Positions 24,426 through 33,693 of a DNA stretch of 64,000 nucleotides are shown here, in pieces. Both the position numbers and the translations under genes were made by a program. The first letter of the stretch is position 1. Each line of letters starts with the position of its first letter. Source of the DNA: Sphingomonas sp. S-NIH.Pt15_0812 (lineage in GTDB: Bacteria > Pseudomonadota > Alphaproteobacteria > Sphingomonadales > Sphingomonadaceae); contig NZ_QLJH01000012.1 in assembly GCF_003951315.1 (NCBI RefSeq), forward strand, positions 58,211-122,210, given 5' to 3'. The notes under the pieces are model-generated. The model did not search any database. It was not told the DNA's origin and saw only the letters and a list, made by a program, of their open reading frames with translations.

Positions 24426-25709
24426 TCAGCGGCGGCGGAGCAGCAAGCCGATCACCAGCAGCGCCAGCGCCCCACCCGCGACCAGATAGGGCAAGGGCCG
24501 CCACGCCTCGTAGAGCGCGATGCCGATCGAGGGGCCGAGCACGAAGCTGGCGCCGTTGATGCTCGTGACCTTGCCCGCCACCGACCCCTGCGCCGCCGAC
24601 CCGACGGCCAGCGACGCGCCGGCGGTGAAGCCCGGCCGGGTGAAGCCGAAGCCGAGGCTGGCCAGCGCATAGGCCAGCGCGATGCCGTAGAGCGACGGCG
24701 CGAGGCCAGTCAGCGCGCACCCCGCCGCCGCCAGCGCCGACCCCACCAGCACCAGCCGGCGCGGCGACAGGTTGAGCAGCGGGATCAGCCCCCATTGCAC
24801 CAGCAGCGCAGCACCCGCGCCCATCATCAGCACCAGCCCGGTCGGCTCCAGCGCGGCGGCGGGCGCGACATGGAGCCGGTCGATGACCAGGAAGCCGATC
24901 GCCTGGCTGACCATCGCCTGCGCATGGCCGGCGACCAGCCCGACCACCATCCAGATGCGGATGCGTGGGTCGGCATAGCCGACGCGCTCGACATGGCTCT
25001 CGGTCGCGGCGCGGACGCTGGCCCCGGTCGGCGCGCTGCCGATCGAGGGATAGGCGGAGGACGCGCCCGCCGCCTCGCCGGGAACGGGCCGGTCGTCGGG
25101 CAGCAGCGCGCGCACCGTCGCCCAGACCAGCGCACCGAACAGCGCGAACAGGAAGGCGGGGCCGGCCAGCCCGATCTCATAGCCCCCGACATGGCCCAGC
25201 AGCAGATAGGGCGCGATCGCCGGCCCCAGAATGGTGCCGAGCCCGAAGGCGGAGGCGAGCAGGGTCAGCGCGCGCGTCCGCTCCTCGCGCGTGGTGTGGC
25301 CGGCGACCAGCGCCTGCACGGCGGGCGGCGCGGCCGAGCCCAGCCCGCCATAGAGCATCCGCCCGACCACGAAGAGCGCGAAGGCGGTGGCGCCACCGAC
25401 CAGCCCGTTGATCCCCGCCGCCAGGAACGTGCCGCACAGCAGCAGCGACAGCACATAGCCGCCCAGCCCCAGCAGGATCATCGCGCGGTGACCATGTCGG
25501 CCCGACCGGTTGGCCCAGAGCGGCGCGGCGATCACCCACAGCAAGGCCGATACGAAAAAGGCCAGCGCGACGGCCGAATCCTTCACCCCCAGCGACCGGC
25601 CCAGCGCCGGCAGCACCGATTGCAGCGCGGTGTTGCCGGCGGCGATGGTCAGCATCACCGTGAACATCAGCAGGAAGTCGCGGTCGCGCCGCGTCGCCAC
25701 CGGGTTCAT
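24426..25709 (-). CDS. MFS transporter, drug-efflux-like
   Basis: 427-residue 12-helix major facilitator. Motif-A-like sequence PLWANRSGRHGHRAMILLG follows helix 2, and helix 5 carries the antiporter-type LGTILGPAIAPYLL. A central loop (about 195-240) separates the two six-helix halves. It resembles TetA-like efflux proteins, but the substrate is not readable. Its ATG overlaps the stop of the upstream monooxygenase-like gene by 4 bp, so the pair is co-translated. Confidence 0.82.
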   Translation of the reverse strand: MNPVATRRDRDFLLMFTVMLTIAAGNTALQSVLPALGRSLGVKDSAVALAFFVSALLWVIAAPLWANRSGRHGHRAMILLGLGGYVLSLLLCGTFLAAGINGLVGGATAFALFVVGRMLYGGLGSAAPPAVQALVAGHTTREERTRALTLLASAFGLGTILGPAIAPYLLLGHVGGYEIGLAGPAFLFALFGALVWATVRALLPDDRPVPGEAAGASSAYPSIGSAPTGASVRAATESHVERVGYADPRIRIWMVVGLVAGHAQAMVSQAIGFLVIDRLHVAPAAALEPTGLVLMMGAGAALLVQWGLIPLLNLSPRRLVLVGSALAAAGCALTGLAPSLYGIALAYALASLGFGFTRPGFTAGASLAVGSAAQGSVAGKVTSINGASFVLGPSIGIALYEAWRPLPYLVAGGALALLVIGLLLRRR

Positions 25710-26026
25710 GCGCGTGTCCAGCCATAGGCGCGCTCGATCACCCCCGCCGCGACGGCGTGGCGCTCATACCATTCGGCGCGGCCGCGTGCGCGGATCGCGG
25801 CGTGTTCGGGATGCTCGCGCCACGCCCGCGCCGATTCGGCGTCGGCCCACCAGCTCACCGTGATGCCGAACCCGTCCGCCCCCCGCGCACTGTCGACGCC
25901 GCGATAGCCCGGCTGCGCCGCGGCGAGCACGCCCATCGCCGCCGCCGCCGCGGCATAGCCGTCCTCGTCCGCATCCACCCGCTGCGACAGGAAGATGACC
26001 GCATATTGCCCGGTCCGATCCGTCAT
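25706..26026 (-). CDS. Antibiotic biosynthesis monooxygenase (ABM)-fold protein
   Basis: 106-residue small protein of the dimeric alpha-beta barrel ABM type: MTDRTGQYAVIFLSQRVDADEDGY, AAAQPGYRGVDSARGADGFGITVSWWADAESARAWREHPEHAAIRARGRAEWYERH. Members are cofactor-less oxygenases or heme-degrading proteins; many are uncharacterised. The ATG at 26026 was chosen because the preceding stretch is non-conserved, and GGAG lies a few bases upstream. It overlaps the MFS gene, which suggests a shared job such as modification and export. Confidence 0.75.
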   Translation of the reverse strand: MTDRTGQYAVIFLSQRVDADEDGYAAAAAAMGVLAAAQPGYRGVDSARGADGFGITVSWWADAESARAWREHPEHAAIRARGRAEWYERHAVAAGVIERAYGWTRA

Positions 26027-26275
26027 GCTTCCGCTCCTCCGATCGTGCCGGCTGTAGAACCGATCCCCATCGCACGGGAATGTTCGAAATGCGCATCGGT
26101 AAGGCGATTGCCGGCGCGGGAACGGGAAGACGCACAACATTGTGGAGCGGCAACGCCCCCATCCCCCCTCGGCTAACCGCAGGTTGCAACCCTATGGCTT
26201 GCAACTCGTTCGGGACTTGTGCGACGGAGGGGCTGCCTCGCCGTTCGTGTGGGGACCACGATCGACAGGATTCAG

Positions 26276-26887
26276 ATGGCCAGTTCGTCTTCAGCCGCTC
26301 GCCGCGCGCGCCGTCCCGCCGGGATTCCATCCCCGGCGCAGATGTTCTTCCAGGGATTCCTGAAGCACCCGGTGATGGTCGGGTCGATCATCCCCTCGTC
26401 CGACAAGCTGATCCGCAAGATGCTGGCGCCGGTCGACTGGCAGAATTGCAAGCTGTTCGTCGAATACGGTCCCGGCGTCGGCACCTTCTGCCGCCCGATC
26501 CTGGAGCGGATGGCCCCCGACGCGACGCTGATCGCGATCGACACCAATGCGGACTTCATCCGCTATCTGGATGCCACCATCACCGACAGCCGCTTCGTCG
26601 CGGTCGAGGGATCCGCGGCGGATGTCGAGCGGATCATCGCCGAGCGCGGCTTCGCCCATGCCGATTATATCCTGTCGGGCCTGCCCTTCTCCACCCTGCC
26701 GCCCGGCGTCGGCCCGGCGATCGCCGCCGCGACTCACCGCGCGCTGCGGATCGACGGCGCATTCCTGGTCTATCAGTTCAGCCCCAAGGTGAAGGACTTC
26801 CTGATCCCGCACTGGTCGTCGATCGACCATGACATGGAATGGTGGAACGTCCCCCCCGCCCAGCTCTACTGGGCCTGGAAGGAGTGA
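26276..26887 (+). CDS. Class I SAM-dependent methyltransferase, phospholipid-methyltransferase-like
   Basis: 203-residue soluble protein. The basic N-terminus ([12 protein letters not shown]) may bind membrane. FFQGFLKHPVMVGSIIPSSDKL precedes the SAM-binding motif VEYGPGVGTFCRPIL, with an acidic residue in LIAIDTNADF and a catalytic-loop-like YILSGLPFSTLP. The layout resembles PmtA-type phosphatidylethanolamine methyltransferases and KsgA relatives. ATG 26276 is used (AGGA 6 nt upstream). Exact substrate is not established. The stop is 22 bp before the next gene. Confidence 0.65.
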   Translation: MASSSSAARRARRPAGIPSPAQMFFQGFLKHPVMVGSIIPSSDKLIRKMLAPVDWQNCKLFVEYGPGVGTFCRPILERMAPDATLIAIDTNADFIRYLDATITDSRFVAVEGSAADVERIIAERGFAHADYILSGLPFSTLPPGVGPAIAAATHRALRIDGAFLVYQFSPKVKDFLIPHWSSIDHDMEWWNVPPAQLYWAWKE

Positions 26888-26909
26888 TCCCACGCCCCGG
26901 CCGGCGCTG

Positions 26910-27764
26910 ATGCGAAGGCTCGGCCGGCGCGGCGCACTGGGCGCGATGCTGGCGTTGGCGAGCGCCGCCTGTTCGCCGCTGCTGCTGTTCAACGGCCTGA
27001 CGCCCAAGGATGGCGGCACCGTCCGCCTGGTCCATGACGCCGCCTTCGCCCCGGGTCCGCGCGGCACGATCGACATCTATGCGCCCAAGGCCCCCGGCCG
27101 CTATCCGATCATCGTCTTCTTCTATGGCGGATCGTGGAACAGCGGCACGAAGCAGGGCTATGCCTTTGTCGGCCGGGCGCTGGCGGCGCAGGGATTCGTC
27201 GTCGCCATCCCCGATTACCGGCTGGTGCCCGAGGTCCGCTTCCCCGACTTCCTGCGCGACCATGCCGCCGCCGTCCGCTGGGTCCGGGTTCATGCCGCCA
27301 CGCTGCACGGCGACCCCGACCGGCTGGTGCTCGCCGGCCATTCGGCGGGGGCCTATGGCGCGGCGATGCTGGCGGTCGACCCGCAATGGCTGGGCGCGGA
27401 TCGCCGGGCCGTGCGCGGCTGGATCGGCCTGGCCGGCCCCTATGACTTCCTGCCGCTCGATCAGCCGGTGACCGAGGCCGCGTTCGGCGGCACGCCCGAT
27501 CTTCGCGCCACCCAGCCACTGCTGGTCGCCATCGCCGACACGCTGCCGGCGCTGCTCGCGACCGGTGACGACGACACGCTGGTCCGCCCGCGCAACAGCG
27601 ACCGGCTGGCCGAGCGGCTGACGAGCCTGGGCGTTACGGTCGAGCGGCGGCGCTATGCGAAGCTCGGCCATGTCGGCATCCTCACCGCCATCGCCCGGCC
27701 CCTGCGCGGCCGGGCGCCCGTGCTTGCCGACATGGTGCGATTCGCCAGCCGGGTGACGCGCTGA
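26910..27764 (+). CDS. Alpha/beta hydrolase, lipoprotein-type
   Basis: 284-residue esterase-like enzyme. A signal ends in the lipobox LASAAC near residue 20, so it is probably lipid-anchored in the envelope. Seen: the oxyanion region FFYGGSWNSGTKQGY, DYRLVPEVRFPDFLRD, the nucleophile elbow GHSAGAYGAAML, GDDDTLV with the likely acid, and a catalytic His in LGHVGI. This matches the BD-FAE/carboxylesterase group. ATG 26910 gives the expected lipoprotein start. Substrate unknown. Confidence 0.78.
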   Translation: MRRLGRRGALGAMLALASAACSPLLLFNGLTPKDGGTVRLVHDAAFAPGPRGTIDIYAPKAPGRYPIIVFFYGGSWNSGTKQGYAFVGRALAAQGFVVAIPDYRLVPEVRFPDFLRDHAAAVRWVRVHAATLHGDPDRLVLAGHSAGAYGAAMLAVDPQWLGADRRAVRGWIGLAGPYDFLPLDQPVTEAAFGGTPDLRATQPLLVAIADTLPALLATGDDDTLVRPRNSDRLAERLTSLGVTVERRRYAKLGHVGILTAIARPLRGRAPVLADMVRFASRVTR

Positions 27765-27893
27765 TCCGAGCCGATCCGGCCGAAACCCGATTGCTTTTGA
27801 TCAATCGATTGCCGCGATGCGGCGGACGTCACGGAACATCCCTTTGAGGCGGGCATTCACAGGCCGTTCATCGCAATCTAGGGGTCCGCCTTG

Positions 27894-30014
27894 ATGTCAC
27901 TGCCCGACCGGCTCGAAGCCGGCTCGCCCTATCCGCTCGGTGCGACCTGCGTGGAGGGCGGCATCAACTTCGCGGTCTTCTCCGCCAATGCGGAGGGGAT
28001 CGAGCTCTGCCTGTTCGACGACCAGGGCAAGCGCGAGTTGAAACGCTATCCCCTGCTCGAATGCACCGACGAAGTGTGGCACGGCTATCTGCCCGATGCC
28101 GGACCGGGACTGCGCTACGGTTACCGCGCCTATGGCCCCTATGATCCGGAGGCGGGGCACCGCTTCAACCCCAACAAGCTGCTGCTCGATCCCTATGCCC
28201 GCCGCCTGCACGGCAGCATCAAATGGACCGACGCGCTGCACGGCTATCAGGTCCGCTCGAAGAAGGAGGACCTGTCCTTCGACAAGCGCGACAGCGCGCC
28301 CGCCATGCCCAAGGGCGTGGTGGTCGACGATCATTTCGACTGGTCGCAGGACCGCCGCCCCAACACCCCCTGGGCGGACACGGTGGTCTATGAGGCGCAT
28401 GTGAAGGGGCTGACCAAGCTGTTCGAACTGGTCCCCCCGCGCGAGCGCGGCACTTATGCGGCGCTCGGCCACCCCAAGGTGATCGACCATCTGCGCCGGC
28501 TGGGCGTCACCGCGCTGGAGCTGATGCCGATCCACGCCTTCACCCAGGATCGGTTCCTGACCGAAAAGGGCCTGAGCAACTATTGGGGCTACAACACCCT
28601 CTCCTTCTTCGCGCCCGAGCAGCGCTATTTCGCCGGCGACAGCCATGACGAATTGCGCCGCGCGGTGCGCAAGCTGCACGCGGCGGGGATCGAGGTGATC
28701 TTGGACGTGGTCTACAACCACACGTGCGAGGGATCGGAAAAGGGTCCGACCCTGTCGTGGCGCGGGCTGGACAACGCCACCTATTACCGGCTGGTCAAGG
28801 ATCAGCCGCGCTATGCGATCAACGACACCGGCACCGGCAACACGATCAACACCGACAAGGCGCGGGTCATCCAGATGATCGCCGACTCGCTGCGCTATTG
28901 GGCGACCAGCTTCGGCATCGACGGCTTCCGCTTCGACCTGGGGCTGACGCTGGGGCGGACGGAAACGGGCTTCGATCCCGGCCACGCCTTTTTCGACGTG
29001 TTGCGCCAGGACCCGATCCTGGGCCGGCTGAAGCTGTCGACCGAGCCCTGGGACATCGGCCCCGGCGGCTACCAGCTCGGCAATTTCCCGCCGGGCTTCG
29101 CCGAATGGAACGACAAGTATCGCGACACGGTGCGCAAGTTCTGGCGCGGCGACCCGTCGCAGCGCGGCGACCTGGCGGCGCGTCTGTCCGGCTCGGCCGA
29201 CCTGTTCGACCGGCGTGCGCGGCGGCCCTGGGCCAGCGTCAATCTGCTCGCGGCGCATGACGGCTTTACGCTCTACGACACGGTCGCTTACGAGCAGCGC
29301 CACAATGAGGCGAACAAGGAGGACAATCGCGACGGCCATAGCGAGAACTATTCGCGCAATTGGGGCGCGGAGGGCGAGACCGACGATGAGGGCATCAAGG
29401 CGACCCGCGCCACCGTGCAGCGGTCGATGCTGACCACGCTGTTCGCCTCGCTCGGCACGCCGATGCTGGTCGCGGGCGACGAGTTCGGTCGCACCCAGGG
29501 CGGCAACAACAATGCCTATTGCCAGGACGATGCGATCAGCTGGCTCGACTGGAAGCGGGCGGAGACGCCCGAGGGCAAGGCGCTGTTCGCCTTCACCGCG
29601 CGCCTGACCGAGCTGCGCCGCCGCTATTCGGTGCTGCGGGCGCCCGTATTCCTCTATGGCCAGGATTCGCCGGGCGCGGGCGTCAACGACATCGAATGGT
29701 GGGACGAGCGTGGCGAGCAATTGTCCGCCGACGACTGGAACAACCCGGAGGGCCGGGCCCTGGTGATGCGCCGCGCGGTCAAGCTGGACAATGGCGATGT
29801 CGAGGCGGTGTCGCTGCTGCTCAACGGCTCGGAAGATCCGATCAGCTTCAAGCTGCCCCCGCCCGAGGATGCCCGGCGCACCGTGCTGGTCGACAGCACC
29901 AATCCGGACGTGCAGGACGCGGCATTCGAGCAGGATTATGTGCTCGGCGCACATGGCGCGGCGCTGGTCGCCTGGACGATCGCGGCGGCCGATCTGGAGT
30001 CGGACCCGGCATGA
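27894..30014 (+). CDS. glgX: Glycogen debranching enzyme GlgX
   Basis: 706-residue GH13 isoamylase-type enzyme that removes alpha-1,6 branches from glycogen. An N-terminal CBM48-like domain (SPYPLGATCVEGGINFAVFSANAEGIELCLFD) precedes the barrel: DVVYNHTCEGSEKGPTLS, DGFRFDLG with the nucleophile Asp, STEPWDIGPGGYQLG with the acid Glu, and the AAHDGFTLYDTVAY stabiliser. ATG 27894 is preferred over the adjacent TTG. First gene of a four-gene alpha-glucan operon with ATGA overlaps throughout. Confidence 0.93.
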   Translation: MSLPDRLEAGSPYPLGATCVEGGINFAVFSANAEGIELCLFDDQGKRELKRYPLLECTDEVWHGYLPDAGPGLRYGYRAYGPYDPEAGHRFNPNKLLLDPYARRLHGSIKWTDALHGYQVRSKKEDLSFDKRDSAPAMPKGVVVDDHFDWSQDRRPNTPWADTVVYEAHVKGLTKLFELVPPRERGTYAALGHPKVIDHLRRLGVTALELMPIHAFTQDRFLTEKGLSNYWGYNTLSFFAPEQRYFAGDSHDELRRAVRKLHAAGIEVILDVVYNHTCEGSEKGPTLSWRGLDNATYYRLVKDQPRYAINDTGTGNTINTDKARVIQMIADSLRYWATSFGIDGFRFDLGLTLGRTETGFDPGHAFFDVLRQDPILGRLKLSTEPWDIGPGGYQLGNFPPGFAEWNDKYRDTVRKFWRGDPSQRGDLAARLSGSADLFDRRARRPWASVNLLAAHDGFTLYDTVAYEQRHNEANKEDNRDGHSENYSRNWGAEGETDDEGIKATRATVQRSMLTTLFASLGTPMLVAGDEFGRTQGGNNNAYCQDDAISWLDWKRAETPEGKALFAFTARLTELRRRYSVLRAPVFLYGQDSPGAGVNDIEWWDERGEQLSADDWNNPEGRALVMRRAVKLDNGDVEAVSLLLNGSEDPISFKLPPPEDARRTVLVDSTNPDVQDAAFEQDYVLGAHGAALVAWTIAAADLESDPA

Positions 30015-31723
30015 GCGACTGGGGACCGACACTCGCGGCGGACGGCACCCGCTTCCGCCTCTGGGCCCCCGATCGCGATGCGGTGACGCTCGAGATCGAC
30101 GGACAGGGGTCGCAGGCGATGACGGCGGCGGGCGATGGCTGGTTCGAGGCCAGCGCGCCGGTCGCGGCGGGCGCACGCTATCGCTTCCGGATCGGCGACA
30201 TGGCGGTTCCCGACCCCGCATCGCGGGCGCAGGACGGCGGCGTCAATGGCTGGAGCCTGGTCGTCGACCCGGACGCCTATCGTTGGCGGCACGACGACTG
30301 GGCCGGCCGGCCCTGGGAAGCGATGGTGATCGAGGAGGTCCATGCCGGCCTGCTCGGCGGCTTCGACGGCGTGGCCAAGCGCTTGCCGATGCTGGCGGAG
30401 CTGGGCGTGACCGCGATCGAGTTGATGCCGGTCAACGCGTTCGGCGGCACGCGCAACTGGGGCTATGACGGCGTGCTGCCCTATGCCCCGGCGGAGGGCT
30501 ATGGCACGCCGGACCAGTTGCGGGCGCTGGTCGACGACGCGCACGGGCTTGGGATCAGCGTCTTCCTCGACGTGGTCTATAATCACTTCGGGCCGGACGG
30601 GAATTACCTGGGCGAATATGCCTCCGGCTTCTTCCATCCGGAGGTGAAGACGCCCTGGGGCGGCGCGGTGGCGGTGGACAAGGCGCCGGTGCGCCGCTTC
30701 TTCATCGACAATGCGCTGATGTGGCTGCGCGAGTTCCGCATCGACGGCCTGCGCTTCGACGCGGTCCATGCGATCAACGACAATGGGTTTCTCGACGCGA
30801 TGGCGGCGGAGTTGCGCGCCTCGGTCGACCGCCCGGTGCATCTGGTGCTGGAAAATGAAAGCAACGACGCCGACCGGCTCGCGCCCGGCGGGTACGATGC
30901 GCAGTGGAACGACGATTTCCACAATGTCCTGCACGTCCTGCTGACCGGCGAGGACCATGCCTATTACCGCGACTTCGCCGAACGCCCGGCGGAGCGGCTG
31001 GCGCGGTGCCTGCGCGACGGCTTCATCTATCAGGGCGAGGGATCGCCCAACCATGACGGCGCGCCGCGCGGCAAGCCGTCGGGCCATCTGCCCGCCACGC
31101 GATTCGTCTCCTTCCTCCAGAATCACGACCAGATCGGCAACCGGGCGCTGGGCGAGCGGCTGACGGTGCTGGCCGACCCGGCCAAGCTGGCGGCGGCGAC
31201 CGTGCTCTGGGCGCTGTCGCCGCAGATCCCGCTGCTGTTCATGGGGGACGCGACGGGTTCGGAGACGCCCTATCTGTTCTTCACCGACTTTCATGACGAG
31301 TTGGCCGATGCGGTGCGCGAGGGTCGGCGGCGCGAGTTCAAGGGCCATCCCGGCTTCGATTCGGAAGCGGATCGCGAAAGCATTCCCGATCCCAATGCCC
31401 GCTCCACCTTCGACGCCTCGCGCCCGGAGGACGGGCCGGATGCGGCGGCGTGGCGCGATCTCTATCGCCGCCTGCTTCACTTGCGCGCCGAGCGGATCGT
31501 GCCGGTGCTGGCCGGTGCGCAGGGCGAGTCCGCCGAGGCGATCGGCGAGGGGGCGGTGGTTGCGCGCTGGCGGATGAAGGACGACAGCCTCCTGACGATC
31601 GCGATCAATCTGGGGGATGAGATGGTGCCTGCCGACCTGCCGACCGATACGCCGCTGTTCGCGGCCGGGCCCGCCGATACGACCGGCCTTCCCCCCGCCT
31701 CGTGCCGCGTCTGGCTGGCATGA
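30011..31723 (+). CDS. treZ: Malto-oligosyltrehalose trehalohydrolase
   Basis: 570-residue GH13 enzyme releasing trehalose from maltooligosyl-trehalose. Seen: an N-terminal beta-domain (RFRLWAPDRDAVTLEIDGQG), DVVYNHFGPDGNYLG, GLRFDAVHAI with the nucleophile Asp, LVLENESNDADRL with the acid Glu, and FLQNHDQIGNRALGERL. It acts on the product of TreY, encoded two genes downstream. The ATG overlaps the glgX stop. Confidence 0.93.
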   Translation: MSDWGPTLAADGTRFRLWAPDRDAVTLEIDGQGSQAMTAAGDGWFEASAPVAAGARYRFRIGDMAVPDPASRAQDGGVNGWSLVVDPDAYRWRHDDWAGRPWEAMVIEEVHAGLLGGFDGVAKRLPMLAELGVTAIELMPVNAFGGTRNWGYDGVLPYAPAEGYGTPDQLRALVDDAHGLGISVFLDVVYNHFGPDGNYLGEYASGFFHPEVKTPWGGAVAVDKAPVRRFFIDNALMWLREFRIDGLRFDAVHAINDNGFLDAMAAELRASVDRPVHLVLENESNDADRLAPGGYDAQWNDDFHNVLHVLLTGEDHAYYRDFAERPAERLARCLRDGFIYQGEGSPNHDGAPRGKPSGHLPATRFVSFLQNHDQIGNRALGERLTVLADPAKLAAATVLWALSPQIPLLFMGDATGSETPYLFFTDFHDELADAVREGRRREFKGHPGFDSEADRESIPDPNARSTFDASRPEDGPDAAAWRDLYRRLLHLRAERIVPVLAGAQGESAEAIGEGAVVARWRMKDDSLLTIAINLGDEMVPADLPTDTPLFAAGPADTTGLPPASCRVWLA

Positions 31724-33693
31724 CCGGGCTCGGCGCACTCGCCGAGGCGGCGGGACTACAGGTCGACTGGACCGATGCCAGCGGCCAGGCCAAGCGCGTG
31801 TCCGACGACGCGCTGGTCGACGTGCTGGGCGCGCTCGGCCTGGCGGCGGACAGCGACGCCGCCATCGCGGAGTCGCGCGAGCGGCTCGCGGCCGAACAAA
31901 GCGCCGACCGCGCGGGCTTCGTCTCGGTCGATCGGGGGGCGGCCGCCGACCTGCCCTTCACGCCGCGCGGGACGCTCCATCTCGCCGGTGGCGGCACGAT
32001 CGCGGTGGACGGCAGGCTGCCCGCGATCGACGAGACCGGCTATCACCGGCTGGAACTGGACGATGGCGAGATGACGGTCGCGGTCGCGCCGTCGCGCTGC
32101 TTCGGCGTCGCGAATGCCGCGCCCGGCCGGCGGCTCTGGGGTCCGGCGGTGCAGATTCCGGCGCTGCGCGATCATCGGACGACCGGCTTCGGCGATTTCG
32201 GCAGCCTCGCGCACAGCGCCGCCGCCTTCGGACAGGCCGGCGCGGAGACGCTGGCGATCAGCCCGATCCACGCGCTGTTCCCCGCCGATCCATCGCGGTT
32301 CAGCCCCTATGCGCCGTCGAGCCGGCTGTTCCTCAACATCTTCTACGCCGATCCCGGCCTGGTCGGGCATCCGCTGCCCGCGGAGGACGCGCCCGAGCTG
32401 ATCGATTGGGCGACCGCGATCCCGCGCCGCATGGCCGCGCTGCGCGCCGCCTATGACGCCGCGACGCCCGCGATCCGCGACGCGGTGGCGCAATTTGCGC
32501 TGGATGGCGGCGACGAACTGCGCCGCCACGCCCGGTTCGATGCGCTGCACACGCATTTCTTCGGACAGGGCGCACGCGGCTGGCAGGATTGGCCAAGCGC
32601 CTATCACGATCCAGCCGGCGAGGCGGTCGCGGACTTCGCCCGCGCCCATGCCGCGGAGGTGGATTTCTACCTGTTCTGCCAGTGGCTGGCGGATCGCGGA
32701 CTGGCCGAAGCGCAGAAGGCGGCGAAGGATGCCGGCATGGCGCTGGGCCTGATCGCCGATCTCGCGGTCGGCATGGACGGCGGCGGCAGCCATGCCTGGA
32801 GCCGGCGCGACGATCTGATCAACGGCCTGTCGATCGGCGCGCCGCCCGACATATTGGGGCCGGAGGGGCAGAATTGGGGCATCACCGGCTTTGCGCCCCA
32901 GGCGCTGCGGCGCGAGGGGTTCGCCCCCTTCATCGCCACCGTCCGCGCCGCGCTCGGCCGGGACGGCACGCGCGCGGGCGGCATCCGCATCGACCATGCG
33001 ATGGGTCTGTGCCGCCTCTGGGTGGTGCCGCACGGCAAGACGTCGAAGGAGGGGGCGTATCTGTCCTATCCCCTGCCCGACATGCTCCGCATCCTCGCGA
33101 TCGAGAGCCATGCCGCCCGCGCGGTGGTGATCGGCGAGGATCTGGGCACGGTGCCCGAGGGCTTCCGCCCGGCCTCCGAGGCGCGCGGCATCTTCGGGAT
33201 GCGGGTGATGCCGTTCGAGACACGTGACGACGATCTGGTCCCGCCCGAGGATTATGACGCACAGGCCGCCGCGATGACCGGCACCCACGACCTGCCGACC
33301 ATGGCCGGCTGGTGGCAGGGCAACGACATCGCCTGGAATCGCAGGCTGGACCGCGCCGTGGCCGACGATGCCGACACGACCCGCGACCGCGAGCGGGCCG
33401 GCTGGTGGCGCAGCTTCCAGGCCGCCGGTCTGGTCGAGGGCGAGGCCCCCGCCGCCGCCGACCCCGATGCCGTGGTCGACGCCGCATTGGGCTTCATCGG
33501 CCGGACACCCAGCGCCATCGCCATCCTGCCGCTGGAGGATGTGGTCGGGCTGGTCGAACAGCCCAACCTGCCCGGCACCACCGACGAACATCCCAATTGG
33601 CGACGGCGGATGCCGGACGCGACCGACGCGCTGCTCCAGCGGCCCGAGGTCGCCCGGCACGTCGCGATCCTCAACGAAGCGAGAACCGCATGA
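31720..33693 (+). CDS. malQ: 4-alpha-glucanotransferase (amylomaltase)
   Basis: 657-residue GH77 enzyme that disproportionates maltooligosaccharides. An N-terminal domain of about 130 residues precedes the barrel (LWGPAVQIPALRDHRTTGFGDFGSL). Catalytic signatures: GGIRIDHAMGLCRLWVVP with the nucleophile, VVIGEDLGTVPEGF with the acid, and TGTHDLPTMAGWWQGNDI. In this operon it would re-size linear chains released by GlgX so that TreY can use them. Overlaps treZ and treY by 4 bp each. Confidence 0.93.
   Translation: MTGLGALAEAAGLQVDWTDASGQAKRVSDDALVDVLGALGLAADSDAAIAESRERLAAEQSADRAGFVSVDRGAAADLPFTPRGTLHLAGGGTIAVDGRLPAIDETGYHRLELDDGEMTVAVAPSRCFGVANAAPGRRLWGPAVQIPALRDHRTTGFGDFGSLAHSAAAFGQAGAETLAISPIHALFPADPSRFSPYAPSSRLFLNIFYADPGLVGHPLPAEDAPELIDWATAIPRRMAALRAAYDAATPAIRDAVAQFALDGGDELRRHARFDALHTHFFGQGARGWQDWPSAYHDPAGEAVADFARAHAAEVDFYLFCQWLADRGLAEAQKAAKDAGMALGLIADLAVGMDGGGSHAWSRRDDLINGLSIGAPPDILGPEGQNWGITGFAPQALRREGFAPFIATVRAALGRDGTRAGGIRIDHAMGLCRLWVVPHGKTSKEGAYLSYPLPDMLRILAIESHAARAVVIGEDLGTVPEGFRPASEARGIFGMRVMPFETRDDDLVPPEDYDAQAAAMTGTHDLPTMAGWWQGNDIAWNRRLDRAVADDADTTRDRERAGWWRSFQAAGLVEGEAPAAADPDAVVDAALGFIGRTPSAIAILPLEDVVGLVEQPNLPGTTDEHPNWRRRMPDATDALLQRPEVARHVAILNEARTA

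Noticed and set aside
27897..30221. 774-codon minus-strand frame opposite glgX
   Set aside because: Shadow of a certain gene; no domain recognised.
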